Shown here one piece after another: positions 55,457 to 64,000 of a DNA stretch of 64,000 bases (position 1 is its first letter; the number at the start of each line of letters is the position of its first letter). Source of the DNA: Phenylobacterium sp. LH3H17 (GTDB lineage: Bacteria > Pseudomonadota > Alphaproteobacteria > Caulobacterales > Caulobacteraceae); NCBI RefSeq assembly GCF_024298925.1, contig NZ_CP101283.1, positions 62,001 to 126,000 on the forward strand. Reading direction: 5' to 3'. The notes beneath the pieces were generated by a model that saw nothing but the letters and a program-made list of their open reading frames with translations, had not been told where the DNA came from and did not search any database. Both the position numbers and the translations under genes were made by a program.

Positions 55457-55663
55457 ATGCAGGTCGAGTCCGAAGCTATCCGCGACATCCGCTATGACGA
55501 AGCGCGGGCGAAGCTGTTCGTGACGTTCCACGACGGCGACGCCTACGTCTATGTGGGCGTGCCGGGCGAGGTGCACCGCAGCTTCGTCGATGCGGATTCG
55601 AAGGGCCGGTTCTTCGCCTTCGAGATCCGCGACCAGTATCCCTACAACAAGCTCGACGGTTAG
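55457..55663 (+). CDS. KTSC-domain protein
   Basis: 68 aa, essentially one KTSC domain: [47 protein letters not shown]. The domain occurs next to lysyl-tRNA synthetases and in RNA-linked proteins; function unknown. GGGAG lies seven bases upstream of the ATG. The stop shares TTAG with argG. Confidence 0.9.
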   Translation: MQVESEAIRDIRYDEARAKLFVTFHDGDAYVYVGVPGEVHRSFVDADSKGRFFAFEIRDQYPYNKLDG

Positions 55664-56889
55664 CCCTTGATGCGCTGGTCGCGCTTGGCGGCCACGCGCA
55701 GGCGCAGCGCATTGAGCTTTATGAAGCCCGCCGCGTCGCGGTGGTCGTAGGCGACCTTGCCTTCCTCGAAGGTGACCAGGTCCTGGTCGTACAGCGAGTA
55801 GGGACTGGTGCGGCCGATAATGGTGACATTGCCCTTGTAGAGCTTCACCCGCACCTGGCCGGTGACCATGGCCTGGCTGTGGTCGATGGCCGCCTGCAGC
55901 ATCTCGCGCTCCGGGGCGAACCAGAAACCGTTATAGACCAGCGATGCGTACTTCGGCATCAGCTCGTCCTTCAGGTGCATGGACCCGCGGTCGAGGGTGA
56001 TGGACTCGATGCCCCGGTGGGCGGCCAGCAGGATGGTGCCGCCGGGGGTTTCGTAGACGCCGCGTGACTTCATGCCGACGAAGCGGTTCTCCACGAGGTC
56101 CAGGCGGCCGACGCCGTTGTCGTGACCGAGATCGTTGAGCCGGGTCAGCAGCGTGGCGGGGCTCATCTTCACCCCGTCGATGGCGATCGGGTCGCCCTTC
56201 TCGAAGTCCATGGTGAAGACGGTCGGCTTGTCCGGCGCGTCCTCGGGGGCGATCGTGCGCATGTGCACGAACTCGGGCGCCTCGACCGCCGGATCCTCCA
56301 GCACCTTCCCCTCTGAGGAGGAGTGCAGCAGGTTGGCGTCGACGCTGAAGGGCGCCTCGCCGCGCTTGTCCTTGGTGATCTGGATCTGGTGCTTCTCGGC
56401 GAAGTCCAGCAGGGCCTCGCGGCTCTTGAAGTCCCACTCGCGCCAGGGGGCGATCACGTGGATGTCGGGCTCCAGGGCGTAATAGCCGAGCTCGAAGCGG
56501 ACCTGGTCGTTGCCCTTGCCGGTCGCCCCGTGGCTGACGGCGTCGGCGCCGGTCTGGCGGGCGATCTCGATCTGCCGCTTGGCGATCAGAGGCCGGGCGA
56601 TGGAGGTGCCCAGCAGGTACTGGCCCTCATAGACCGTGTTGGCGCGGAACATCGGGAAGACGAAGTCGCGGACGAACTCCTCGCGCACGTCCTCGATGAA
56701 GATGTTCTCCGGCTTGACGCCGGCGGCCAGGGCCTTGGCCCGGGCGGGCTCGATCTCCTCGCCCTGGCCCAGGTCGGCGGTGAAGGTCACCACCTCCGCC
56801 CCGTACTCGGTCTGCAGCCACTTCAGGATGATCGAGGTGTCGAGGCCGCCGGAATAGGCGAGGACGACTTTCTTGATCGGCGTGGCCAT
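55660..56889 (-). CDS. argG: Argininosuccinate synthase
   Basis: Joins citrulline and aspartate with ATP in arginine synthesis. It has the PP-loop [19 protein letters not shown] at the start, GCTGKGNDQ-type [12 protein letters not shown] and a C-terminal region of normal length. It is 409 aa. It is not grouped with other arg genes here. Confidence 0.97.
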   Translation of the reverse strand: MATPIKKVVLAYSGGLDTSIILKWLQTEYGAEVVTFTADLGQGEEIEPARAKALAAGVKPENIFIEDVREEFVRDFVFPMFRANTVYEGQYLLGTSIARPLIAKRQIEIARQTGADAVSHGATGKGNDQVRFELGYYALEPDIHVIAPWREWDFKSREALLDFAEKHQIQITKDKRGEAPFSVDANLLHSSSEGKVLEDPAVEAPEFVHMRTIAPEDAPDKPTVFTMDFEKGDPIAIDGVKMSPATLLTRLNDLGHDNGVGRLDLVENRFVGMKSRGVYETPGGTILLAAHRGIESITLDRGSMHLKDELMPKYASLVYNGFWFAPEREMLQAAIDHSQAMVTGQVRVKLYKGNVTIIGRTSPYSLYDQDLVTFEEGKVAYDHRDAAGFIKLNALRLRVAAKRDQRIKG

Positions 56890-56970
56890 GGGGCGCGGTC
56901 TTTCGGCGAGGGGAATAGAAGCAGGCGAGCGCCTTTAAGGGCGCCGGGGCGACGGTTTCAAGGCCAGAAG

Positions 56971-57327
56971 CTAGGGCTTGAGCACGCCCTCGGCCTCCAG
57001 CGCGTTCAAGGCGCCGCGCAGCCATTGCAGATGCATGATGGCGATCACCGCCGCCAAGGTCGCCCGCAGGCCGAAGAAGATCACGTCGTAGGTGATCTCG
57101 GTGACGCTGCGATGGCCCCAGAGCAGCACCGCGCCGAACAGGAAGGTCAGCCCGATCGGCAGGCCGAGCGCGACATCGCGCTTCAGGCGAAGGGCCTTTC
57201 GGGGATCGCCCTGCATGGGCACGCGGGTGTCCGGGTCCATGCGCCGCCAGGCCGTCAGGCTGGCCGAGGCCATGATCGAGAGGGCGACGATCCAGAGGAT
57301 GTCGGCGGCGATGGAGAGCAGCGTCAT
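56971..57327 (-). CDS. Small membrane protein
   Basis: 118 aa with three or four hydrophobic helices and an Arg-rich cytoplasmic loop (AWRRMDPDTRVPMQGDPRKALRLKRD). I recognise no family. Its ATG follows directly on the kup stop codon with no gap, so it is probably translated from the same message as the potassium transporter and may assist it, which is inference. Confidence 0.75.
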   Translation of the reverse strand: MTLLSIAADILWIVALSIMASASLTAWRRMDPDTRVPMQGDPRKALRLKRDVALGLPIGLTFLFGAVLLWGHRSVTEITYDVIFFGLRATLAAVIAIMHLQWLRGALNALEAEGVLKP

Positions 57328-59247
57328 CTAGACGGTCACCTGGGTTCCGAGCTCGACCACCCGTCCGGGCGGGATCTTGTAGAAGTCGGTGGGATTGGCC
57401 GCGTTCTTCATCAGGAAGATGAAGACCTTGTCCTGCCAGAGCGGCATGCCCGACTGGGCCGAGGGCACGATGGAGCGGCGGCCGAGGAAGAAGCTGGTGG
57501 CCATGATGTCGAACTTCAGGCCGAGTTTGCGGCACAGGCCCAGCGCCTTGGGCAGGTTCGGACTCTCCATGAAGCCGTAGGTGATGAACACCCGCTTGAA
57601 GTCGTCATTGACCGGCTCGATGCGGATGCGGTCGTCGTCCTTCACCCGCGGGGTCTCGGCGGTGAGCACGGTGAGCACGATGTTCTTCTCGTGCAGCACC
57701 TTGTTGTGCTTGAGGTTATGCATCAGGGCGACGGGCGCCATGTCCGGGTCCGAGGTCAGGAAGATCGCCGTCCCAGGCGCCCGGTGCGGGGCCCGGGCCC
57801 TGAGGATTTCCGACAGCTCGATCAGCGGCACGGAGTCGCGCCGGGTCTTCTCGCTGAGGATCTCGGCGCCGCGGTTCCAGGTCCACATGATCACGACCAG
57901 GGCGCCGCCCATCACGAGCGGCAACCAGGCGCCCTGGGGGATCTTCAGAAGGTTCGACCCGAGGAAGACCACGTCGATGGCGCCGAAGCCGATCACCGCC
58001 GCCAGGGCCTGCCACAGCGGACGCTTCCACATGTAGCGGATGATGACGAAGAACAGCAGGGTGTCGACGAACATCGCGCCGGTGACGGCGATGCCGTAGG
58101 CCGCCGCCAGGCCCGACGAGGTCTGGAACATCACCAGCAGGACCAGCACGCCGATCAGCAGATAGGTGTTCACCTGCGGCACGAAGATCTGACCCGCTTG
58201 GGTCTCGCTGGTCCGACGGATGTCGATCCGCGGCAGGAGGCCGAGCTGGACCGCCTGCTGGGTCATGGAGAAGGCGCCGGTGATGACGGCCTGGCTGGCG
58301 ATCACCGTCGCGGCGACCGAGAGCAGCCACACCGGCCAATAGATCGCCTCCGGGATCATCTGGAAGAAGGGGTTCTCGCGGGCCAGCGGGTTGTCGAGCA
58401 CCAGGGCGCCTTGGCCGAGATAGTTCAGGACCAGGGCGGGCAGCACCAGCAGCACCCAGGCCGTGCGGATCGGCTTCTTGCCGAAGTGCCCCATGTCCGC
58501 ATAGAGCGCCTCGGCCCCGGTGACCGCCAGGAAGACGCTACCCAGGATGACGAAACCGAGCAGGCCGTTGGAGAACAGGAACATCACGCCGTAGTGCGGC
58601 AGCAGACCCCGGATGATCGACGGATCGTCGCCGATATGCAGCAGCCCCAGCGCCCCAAGGGTGACGAACCATATGGCCGTGATCGGTCCGAACAGCCGCG
58701 CCACGCTGGCCGTGCCGCGCGACTGCACCATGAAGAGGGCGATGAGGATGGCCGCCGACAGCGGAAGCACCAGGGGCGCAAGCCTGTCGCCCATGCCGGG
58801 GACTTCCTTGAGGCCCTCGATGGAGCCGAGGACCGAAACGGCGGGGGTGATCACGCCGTCGGCGTAGAACAGAGACGCGCCGACCACGCCCAGGATGAAC
58901 ACCGCCCGGGACCGCCGGCCAAGCGAACGCTGGGCCAGGGCCATGAGGGCCAGCGTACCGCCTTCGCCCTTGTTGTCGGCGCGCATCAGGAAGACGACGT
59001 ATTTGATCGTGACGATGAGGATCAGCGCCCAGGTGACCAGCGACACCACGCCGAGCACGGCGAGTTCGTCGGTTCCGCCGCCGCGCGAATGGGCGAGCGC
59101 CTCGCGCATGGCGTAGAGCGGGCTGGTCCCGATGTCGCCGAACACCACGCCCACGGAGCCGAGGGCGAGCGCCCAGAAGCCTTCCTTCTTGTGAGCGGAG
59201 TGCGACTCTTCTCCAGCACCCCGAGGGGCGTCGGCCGGATCAGCCAT
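57328..59247 (-). CDS. kup: Kup-family potassium uptake protein
   Basis: 639 aa with about 12 membrane helices. It has LALGSVGVVFGDIGTSPLYAMREAL near the N-terminus and FFQMIPEAIYWPVWLLSVAATVIASQAVITGAFSMTQQA, both typical of Kup proton-coupled potassium symporters, plus a cytosolic tail. ATG 59247 is chosen; 30 codons upstream are unconserved. Confidence 0.96.
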   Translation of the reverse strand: MADPADAPRGAGEESHSAHKKEGFWALALGSVGVVFGDIGTSPLYAMREALAHSRGGGTDELAVLGVVSLVTWALILIVTIKYVVFLMRADNKGEGGTLALMALAQRSLGRRSRAVFILGVVGASLFYADGVITPAVSVLGSIEGLKEVPGMGDRLAPLVLPLSAAILIALFMVQSRGTASVARLFGPITAIWFVTLGALGLLHIGDDPSIIRGLLPHYGVMFLFSNGLLGFVILGSVFLAVTGAEALYADMGHFGKKPIRTAWVLLVLPALVLNYLGQGALVLDNPLARENPFFQMIPEAIYWPVWLLSVAATVIASQAVITGAFSMTQQAVQLGLLPRIDIRRTSETQAGQIFVPQVNTYLLIGVLVLLVMFQTSSGLAAAYGIAVTGAMFVDTLLFFVIIRYMWKRPLWQALAAVIGFGAIDVVFLGSNLLKIPQGAWLPLVMGGALVVIMWTWNRGAEILSEKTRRDSVPLIELSEILRARAPHRAPGTAIFLTSDPDMAPVALMHNLKHNKVLHEKNIVLTVLTAETPRVKDDDRIRIEPVNDDFKRVFITYGFMESPNLPKALGLCRKLGLKFDIMATSFFLGRRSIVPSAQSGMPLWQDKVFIFLMKNAANPTDFYKIPPGRVVELGTQVTV

Positions 59248-59453
59248 CCAAAGTCTCCGGGAACGACGAGGAGGTTCCCTTGGGCGGCCCGATGCCGTCG
59301 CGGCGGGCGCGATACACCCGATTGGACCGCCATACAATGTCGGCGTGGCCGCGTCACGCTGACGCTCACGGCATCGGAGCGCGCGCGGCTTGACCTTCCG
59401 GGCGCTTTGGCCACCTTCGGGACCTGACCGCTTCGAGAGGTTCGAGGGCCGAC

Positions 59454-60257
59454 ATGGATCGCAGACTGGCGCTGGTGACGGGGGCTTCGGCCGGCATCGG
59501 CGCGGCTTTCGCGCGGATCTTCGCCAGTCATGGTTACGACGTGGCGCTCACCGCCCGGCGCACCGACCGGCTTGACAAACTGGCCGAGGAAATCCGCCTG
59601 CGCTACGGCGTGGAGACCCTGACCGCCACCGCCGACCTGGCCGAGCCCGGCGCGCCGACGGCGATCCTGGAGCGCCTGACCGCCCACGGCCGCGTGGTGG
59701 ACGCCCTGATCAACAATGCCGGCTACGGCATCCCCGGGGGCTTCCTGGAGACCCCGTGGGAGGCCCATGCGGCCTTCCTGCAGGTGATGCTGACGGCGCC
59801 CACCGAACTGGCCCACAGGGTGCTGCCGGGCATGGTCGAGCGCCGCTTCGGGCGGATCGTCAATGTGGCTTCCCTGGCCGGGCTGATCCCCGGGTCGGCG
59901 GGGGCGACGCTCTATGCGGCCACCAAGAGCTATCTGGTGAAGGCCTCCCAAAGCCTGCACCTGGAGAACCAGGCCACCGGCGTGCACGTCAGCGCGCTCT
60001 GTCCGGGCTTCACCTATTCGGAATTCCACGACGTCAACCACACCCGCGACCAGATCAGCCGCGGGGCGCCAGCATGGATGTGGCTGGGCGCCGACGAGGT
60101 GGCCGCCGCCGGCTACGAGGCTGTGGAGGCCAACCGCCCCATCTGCGTCCCCGGCGCGCCGAACAAGGCCATCGCCGCCGTCGCCAAGCTGGTCCCCGAC
60201 GACTGGGCCCTGGCGCTCATGGCCAGCCAGGGGCCGCGGTTCCGTGGGAAGGTCTAG
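59454..60257 (+). CDS. SDR-family NAD(P)-dependent oxidoreductase
   Basis: 267 aa classical short-chain dehydrogenase: ALVTGASAGIGAAFAR cofactor motif, NNAGYG, catalytic Ser in VNVASLAG and YAATKSYL with the Tyr-xxx-Lys pair. The substrate is unknown. Its stop is immediately adjacent to the marC stop. Confidence 0.9.
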   Translation: MDRRLALVTGASAGIGAAFARIFASHGYDVALTARRTDRLDKLAEEIRLRYGVETLTATADLAEPGAPTAILERLTAHGRVVDALINNAGYGIPGGFLETPWEAHAAFLQVMLTAPTELAHRVLPGMVERRFGRIVNVASLAGLIPGSAGATLYAATKSYLVKASQSLHLENQATGVHVSALCPGFTYSEFHDVNHTRDQISRGAPAWMWLGADEVAAAGYEAVEANRPICVPGAPNKAIAAVAKLVPDDWALALMASQGPRFRGKV

Positions 60258-60947
60258 CTACTTCGCGTAGGGCGCGGCGGCTTCGCGCAGGATGACGCCG
60301 GCCGTGGACTCCGCGACGCCCGCCAGGATGAACTGCACCGCGAGCGCGCAGAGGATCAGGCCCAGCACCCGCACCACGATGGTCAGGCCGATACGGCCCA
60401 GCAGCCGGGTGATCACCGGGGTCGCCCAGAAGCTGAGCATGGTGGCCAGCGCCAGGGCGGCGATCACCGCCACCCCCACGGCCGCCCCGGCCAGGCCGAA
60501 CCGCTTGGCCTCGCTGGCGTAGATCACCACCGTCGAGATGGCGCCGGGCCCGATCAGCAGCGGCATGGCGAAGGGGACGATCATGCGCTCGAACCGCGCG
60601 CGAGCCTGAGCCTTGCCGCCCGCCGTGGCGCCGTCGTCGCCCTCGAGGGTCAGGCTGGCGGTGAAGTCGTTGCGCACCATGTCGAGGCCCAGCAGAAACA
60701 GGATCACCCCGCCGGCGATGCGGAAGGCCGCCAACGAAATGCCGAAGAATTCCAGCAGGGCCAGGCCCGAGAAGTAGAAGAAGGTCAGGAAGACCAGGAC
60801 GAACAGCGACAGGTAGACCGCGATCAGCCGGCTCTCGCGGCCCTTGACCCCATTGGTCGCCGCGGCGAACAGCGGGACGTTCCCGATCGGGTCGATCAAC
60901 GCGAAAAGGGCGACGAAGAAGTTGACCGCGAAGTCCCACTGGCTCAT
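60258..60947 (-). CDS. MarC-family integral membrane protein
   Basis: 229 aa with six predicted helices, FALIDPIGNVPLFAA at the N-terminus and FAMPLLIGPGAIST in the middle, matching the MarC/YchE family. The name comes from its position near mar genes in E. coli; it is not an established drug-resistance gene. It diverges from pyrF. Confidence 0.92.
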   Translation of the reverse strand: MSQWDFAVNFFVALFALIDPIGNVPLFAAATNGVKGRESRLIAVYLSLFVLVFLTFFYFSGLALLEFFGISLAAFRIAGGVILFLLGLDMVRNDFTASLTLEGDDGATAGGKAQARARFERMIVPFAMPLLIGPGAISTVVIYASEAKRFGLAGAAVGVAVIAALALATMLSFWATPVITRLLGRIGLTIVVRVLGLILCALAVQFILAGVAESTAGVILREAAAPYAK

Positions 60948-61022
60948 CCCTGGGTCTTAGCCCAATTCGACGCCGCGCCGAACTCCGCTTAGGAGGTCGC
61001 GCGCCCCTGCATGGAGCCCGCC

Positions 61023-61736
61023 ATGAGCCTCGCCGCCGCCGCCGTCCGCTGCGATCCCCGCCTGATCGTGCCGCTGGACCTGCCCACGGTGGAGGAGGCC
61101 CGCGCCCTTACCGTGGCGCTGGGCGACGCGGTGAGCTTCTACAAGGTGGGCCTGGAGCTGTTCGCCACCGGCGGCGGGATGGGCCTGGCCCGCGAGCTGA
61201 AAGGCCAAGGCAAGCAGGTGTTCCTGGACTGGAAACTGCACGACATCGGCACCACGGTGCAGCGGGCCGCCAGCGTGCTGGCCGACACCGGCTGCGACTT
61301 CCTAACCGTCCATGCCGAGCCGCAGGTCATGGAGGCCGCGGTGCGCGGCAAGGGCCGGTCGTCGCTGAAGATCCTGGGCGTCACCGTCCTGACCAGCCTG
61401 GCCGACCCTGACCTGATCGAGATGGGTTTCCAGGAGACCGCCCGGCAACTGGTCGAGCGGCGCATCCACCACGCGGTGAAGGCCGGCTGTGACGGGGTGA
61501 TCGCCAGCCCGCACGAGGCGGCCCTGGCGCGCTCCATCGGCGGCAAGGACTTCCTGGTGGTGACGCCGGGCGTCCGGCCCGACTGGTCGGCCAAGAACGA
61601 CCAGGCCCGCGCCGCAACGCCGGCCGAGGCGCTAAAGGCCGGGGCCAGCCACATCGTCTGCGGCCGCCCGATCAGCGCCGCCAATGACCCGCGCGAGGCG
61701 GCCCTGCGGATCGCCGCGGAGATGTTCGGGGTCTGA
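61023..61736 (+). CDS. pyrF: Orotidine 5'-phosphate decarboxylase
   Basis: The last step of UMP synthesis. It has DPRLIVPLDLPTVEEARAL, the active-site VFLDWKLHDIGTTVQRA with its Asp and Lys, and VTPGVRPDWSAKNDQ near the C-terminus. ATG 61023 with GGAG six bases before it gives 237 aa. The in-frame ATG at 61011 is less well placed. Confidence 0.96.
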   Translation: MSLAAAAVRCDPRLIVPLDLPTVEEARALTVALGDAVSFYKVGLELFATGGGMGLARELKGQGKQVFLDWKLHDIGTTVQRAASVLADTGCDFLTVHAEPQVMEAAVRGKGRSSLKILGVTVLTSLADPDLIEMGFQETARQLVERRIHHAVKAGCDGVIASPHEAALARSIGGKDFLVVTPGVRPDWSAKNDQARAATPAEALKAGASHIVCGRPISAANDPREAALRIAAEMFGV

Positions 61737-61751
61737 CGGGCGAGGTCTCAA

Positions 61752-61885
61752 GATGCTCCCCCATTGGGGGGAGCTGTCGGCGAAGCCGACCGAGGGGGAC
61801 TTTGACCCTTGCCTGTGGGCTGTAGCCCCCTCCGTCACGTCGCCGAAGAGGGCGACGCGCCACCTCCCCCAAAAGGGGAGGATCT
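61752..61885 (+). repeat. Intergenic hairpin repeat, family A, copy 5
   Basis: GCTCCCCCATTGGGGGGAGC, the inverted pair GTCGGCGAAGCCGAC (again a compensated variant), CCCCCTCCGTCACGTCGCCG and a shortened last hairpin CCTCCCCCAAAAGGGGAGG. It lies between pyrF and the convergent Gly-rich protein gene. Confidence 0.9.
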
Positions 61886-61894
61886 AAGAGCGCC

Positions 61895-62533
61895 CTAGCG
61901 CTTGCCGCCGCCGCAGCCGCCCTTGCAGCCGCCCCGGCCGCCGATGCGGACATTGACGCGCGAGGACGAGTAGGCCGAAGCCGAGGCCCGCGACGAAGCG
62001 CCGGCGAAGGCGCCTGCGCCGGCGACGGCGTACCCGCCCCCGCCGCCATAGCCGCCGCCGTCCATGTAGCCGCCGACGCCGCCGTAATCGTAGAAGAGGC
62101 TGGGGTGGACGCCGATCTCGCCTACCACACGGCCGCCGCAGGTCGAGCGGCAGGCCGCGCCGGGCCAGCCGTAGTTCTGCGAAGCGTAGCCATAGGTCGG
62201 GATCTGGTAGCCGTAGCCCCGGGCCTGCTCGCGATGATGGTCGTAGCGCGGCGCCTCGGCATGCCGGCGCTCATGATCGGACGGGCCGTAGCGATCCGGG
62301 TCCACATAGCGTCCGCGCCAGCCGCTGTCGTATTCCTGGTCCTGGATGCTGCGCTCGGCATAGGCCATGCGCCGATCGTCGGCGTAGCCGCCCTGCTCGT
62401 AGCGCTCGTCGTAGCGGCTGTAGGGTCCCTGGTCGGGCCCGCCCATCAGCTCGGGATAACGGTCCTGGGCGAGGGCGGCGCTCGCGCCGCTCACCAGGGT
62501 CAGACCGACAACCGCGCTTAGAATCCGACGCAT
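61895..62533 (-). CDS. Exported Gly/Tyr-rich protein with C-terminal cysteine pairs
   Basis: 212 aa. A signal peptide (ILSAVVGLTLVSGASAALA) is followed by a Tyr/Arg/His-rich middle and a Gly-rich tail ending GGCKGGCGGGKR. A second pair, CRSTC, lies near residue 135. It has no known domain. The composition resembles low-complexity envelope or matrix proteins. ATG 62533 is preferred over an ATG six codons earlier. Confidence 0.78.
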   Translation of the reverse strand: MRRILSAVVGLTLVSGASAALAQDRYPELMGGPDQGPYSRYDERYEQGGYADDRRMAYAERSIQDQEYDSGWRGRYVDPDRYGPSDHERRHAEAPRYDHHREQARGYGYQIPTYGYASQNYGWPGAACRSTCGGRVVGEIGVHPSLFYDYGGVGGYMDGGGYGGGGGYAVAGAGAFAGASSRASASAYSSSRVNVRIGGRGGCKGGCGGGKR

Positions 62534-62622
62534 GACCGCCTCCGCACACACTACTGCAGGGCGAGCCTAGGCGTGGGGCGGCCGCCTCGCGACCGCTTGC
62601 CCCTCAGGCGGGAGCGTTAGGG

Positions 62623-62823
62623 TTAAAAATCAACCGCTATGCCCTTGCGCTCCCAGTCGCCGAAGCGCGTGGGCTCCAGACCCTTTGGGCCGCCCAGCTC
62701 GGCGGCGCGTTCGGCGGCCTCCGCCGCCGCGGCATGGCGCGCCGCGGCCTCTTCCAGCGCCCGTCGGGCGGCGGGGGTGAGGGGCTTGTCCGGCGCCGCG
62801 TTGGGCGGGATCTGATCGGTCAT
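62623..62823 (-). CDS. DUF1674 protein, succinate dehydrogenase assembly factor 4-like
   Basis: 66 aa with an Ala/Glu helix and the conserved tail GLEPTRFGDWERKGIAVDF. That tail defines DUF1674, the bacterial counterpart of mitochondrial SDHAF4, which protects the flavinylated SdhA subunit. The gene diverges from rsmB and stands alone. Confidence 0.9.
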   Translation of the reverse strand: MTDQIPPNAAPDKPLTPAARRALEEAAARHAAAAEAAERAAELGGPKGLEPTRFGDWERKGIAVDF

Positions 62824-62905
62824 GGGGTGAATTTAGGCCTTTCGCGATCCATTCGCCAGCATTGGCGGGCTTGCGTCGGGACGCCTTTGAGGGCACGCCC
62901 CGCCA

Positions 62906-64000
62906 GTGACGACAGATACAGACCTCGGCCTGCCCGCCCGCCGCGCGGCCCTCGACATCCTTTCGGCCAGCCTGGCGCGCCGCGCCGGCCTGGACGAGGC
63001 CTTGAACCGACCTGCCTTCAGCGCCTTGCCGCCCCGCGACCGGGGCTTCGCCATGGCGCTGGCCATGGCGACCCTGCGCCGGTTGGGCGCCGTCGACCGG
63101 GCCCTGGACGCCAGGCTCGCAAAGGCCCCGCCGGACGCGGTGCGCAATATCCTGCGGATCGGGGTGATCCAGGCCTTCGTGCTGGACACCCCGGCCTTCG
63201 CCGCGGTCACCACCAGCGTCGACCTGGCGGCCAGCCATTCCTCGACCCGGGCCTTCAAGGGCCTGGTCAACGCCGTGCTGCGCGGCCTGCTGCGCGACCC
63301 TCCGAACCTGGACGAGCCCGAGACCCTCGCCCCCGGCTGGCTCTACGCCCGCTGGAGCGCGGCGTACGGGCCCCAGGCGGCCCACGACATGGCCGCCCTG
63401 ATCGCCGATGAGCCGGCCACCGACCTGTCGGCCAAGTCGCCCGAGGGTCTCGAGGCCCTGGCCGCCGAGCTTGAGGCGGAGATCCTGCCGGGCGGAACCC
63501 TGCGCACCGCGCGCAAGGGCGACGTGGCCGCCTGGCCCGCCTACGGGGCCGGGTCCTGGTGGGTGCAGGACGCCAGCGCCGCCATCCCCGCACGCCTGCT
63601 GGACGTCAAGGCGGGCGAGACCGCGCTCGACATGTGCGCCGCCCCTGGCGGCAAGACCCTGCAGCTGGCCGCCGCGGGAGCGCAGGTCACCGCCATCGAC
63701 CGTTCCGCCGCGCGCCTGGAGCGGGTGAGGGAGAACCTGCAGCGCATGGGGCTCAGCGCCGAGATCGCGGCGGCCGAGGCCGGCGACTGGGCCGATACGC
63801 GCGAATTCGACGCCGTCCTGCTGGACGCACCCTGCAGCGCCACCGGCACCTATCGTCGCCATCCCGACGTGCTGTGGGCCGCACGCCCCGGCGACGTCGC
63901 CGCCCTGGCGGGGGTGCAGTCACGCCTGCTGGACTCCGCGGCGCGGCGCACCAAGGTCCGCGGGCGGCTGGTCTATTGTGTCTGTTCGCTGGAGCCCGAG
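62906..64000 (+). CDS. rsmB: 16S rRNA (cytosine-C5-967) methyltransferase, 5' part (3' end outside window)
   Basis: Methylates C967 of 16S rRNA. It starts at GTG 62906 and runs off the end of the window after 365 codons. The N-terminal NusB-like domain (RRAALDILSASLARRAGLDEAL) is followed by the SAM-binding DMCAAPGGKTLQLAA, the DAPCSATGTYRRHPDVLW motif with one Cys, and VYCVCSLEPE with the second Cys of the RsmB pair. The Fmu/NOL1 pattern is complete up to the window edge. Confidence 0.95.
   Translation, partial: MTTDTDLGLPARRAALDILSASLARRAGLDEALNRPAFSALPPRDRGFAMALAMATLRRLGAVDRALDARLAKAPPDAVRNILRIGVIQAFVLDTPAFAAVTTSVDLAASHSSTRAFKGLVNAVLRGLLRDPPNLDEPETLAPGWLYARWSAAYGPQAAHDMAALIADEPATDLSAKSPEGLEALAAELEAEILPGGTLRTARKGDVAAWPAYGAGSWWVQDASAAIPARLLDVKAGETALDMCAAPGGKTLQLAAAGAQVTAIDRSAARLERVRENLQRMGLSAEIAAAEAGDWADTREFDAVLLDAPCSATGTYRRHPDVLWAARPGDVAALAGVQSRLLDSAARRTKVRGRLVYCVCSLEPE

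Noticed and set aside
56323-59427. A 1034-residue open frame on the plus strand
   Set aside because: It lies antisense to argG, the small membrane gene and kup. It is low in complexity (Gly, His, Gln, Arg) and is produced by the high third-position GC of the real genes.

Overview
The window is high-GC, gene-dense chromosomal DNA from an alphaproteobacterium of the order Caulobacterales. A Phenylobacterium- or Caulobacter-like genome is my inference. The evidence is the gene order holA / parB-parA-rsmG-mnmG-mnmE / rho-hemJ-hemH-hemE / origin / PPDK regulator-maf-aroE-coaE-dnaQ / secB, together with perfect ParB-binding (parS) palindromes and a 512-bp gene-free segment between hemE and the PPDK-regulator gene. 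That segment is where Caulobacter crescentus has its chromosome origin (Cori). It carries CtrA-type boxes, DnaA-like boxes and GANTC sites. Genes on either side of it mostly point away from it.

Layout. 1-582: 3' part of holA. 815-6843 (minus): parB, parA, rsmG, mnmG, mnmE and a DUF6489 gene, with parS sites at 3607, 5060 and 5243. 6943-8615 (plus): dienelactone hydrolase family gene and quinone oxidoreductase. 8798-13155 (minus): rho, hemJ, hemH, hemE. 13156-13667: putative origin. 13668-17312 (plus): PPDK regulator, maf, aroE, coaE, dnaQ. 17358-20742: secB opposite a Tim44-like / mltA / Smr operon and a PHA-system gene. 20723-23792: CPBP protease, AraC regulator and an exported HEILH putative metallopeptidase. 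23789-27854 (minus): adenosine-kinase-like gene and hisB-H-A-F-E. 27984-33770: small acidic protein, P-loop kinase-like gene, bifunctional PBP, DUF2383, nth, DUF2244 and an unknown. 33975-38558: hslU, an exported NTF2-like gene, hslV, an E1-like adenylyltransferase and a 2-hydroxyacid dehydrogenase. 38633-42293: SH3 protein, fabA, fabB, a small reverse gene, fabI. 42290-45613 (minus): emrA/emrB-type pump with a TetR repressor. 45766-49560: ubiquinone hydroxylase, Trm112-like, Lon-N-domain, thioredoxin-TPR and ProX-type deacylase. 49637-52984: DUF6065, tRNA-Gly(GCC), crotonase, an ilv-type attenuator leader with two small genes (one ACT-like), and a lipoprotein. 53070-55663: LysE, TauE, a broken hybrid histidine kinase, MAPEG, KTSC. 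55660-62823: argG, kup, SDR, marC, pyrF, a Gly-rich exported protein and SDHAF4-like. 62906-64000: 5' part of rsmB.

Most of the window is conserved core biology: chromosome segregation, tRNA modification, haem, histidine, fatty-acid and pyrimidine synthesis, proteolysis and envelope growth. The less ordinary parts are the attenuator at 51566-51767 upstream of an orphan ACT-like gene, the putative metallopeptidase at 22647, the hybrid-kinase relic at 54582, two low-GC genes (28332 and 41014), a five-copy intergenic hairpin repeat family, and nine convergent pairs (one now a pseudogene) that share a four-base stop overlap.

Many starts were moved inward from the longest open frame on the basis of Shine-Dalgarno spacing and family length. 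Functional names come from recognised motifs and family resemblance. No database search was run.
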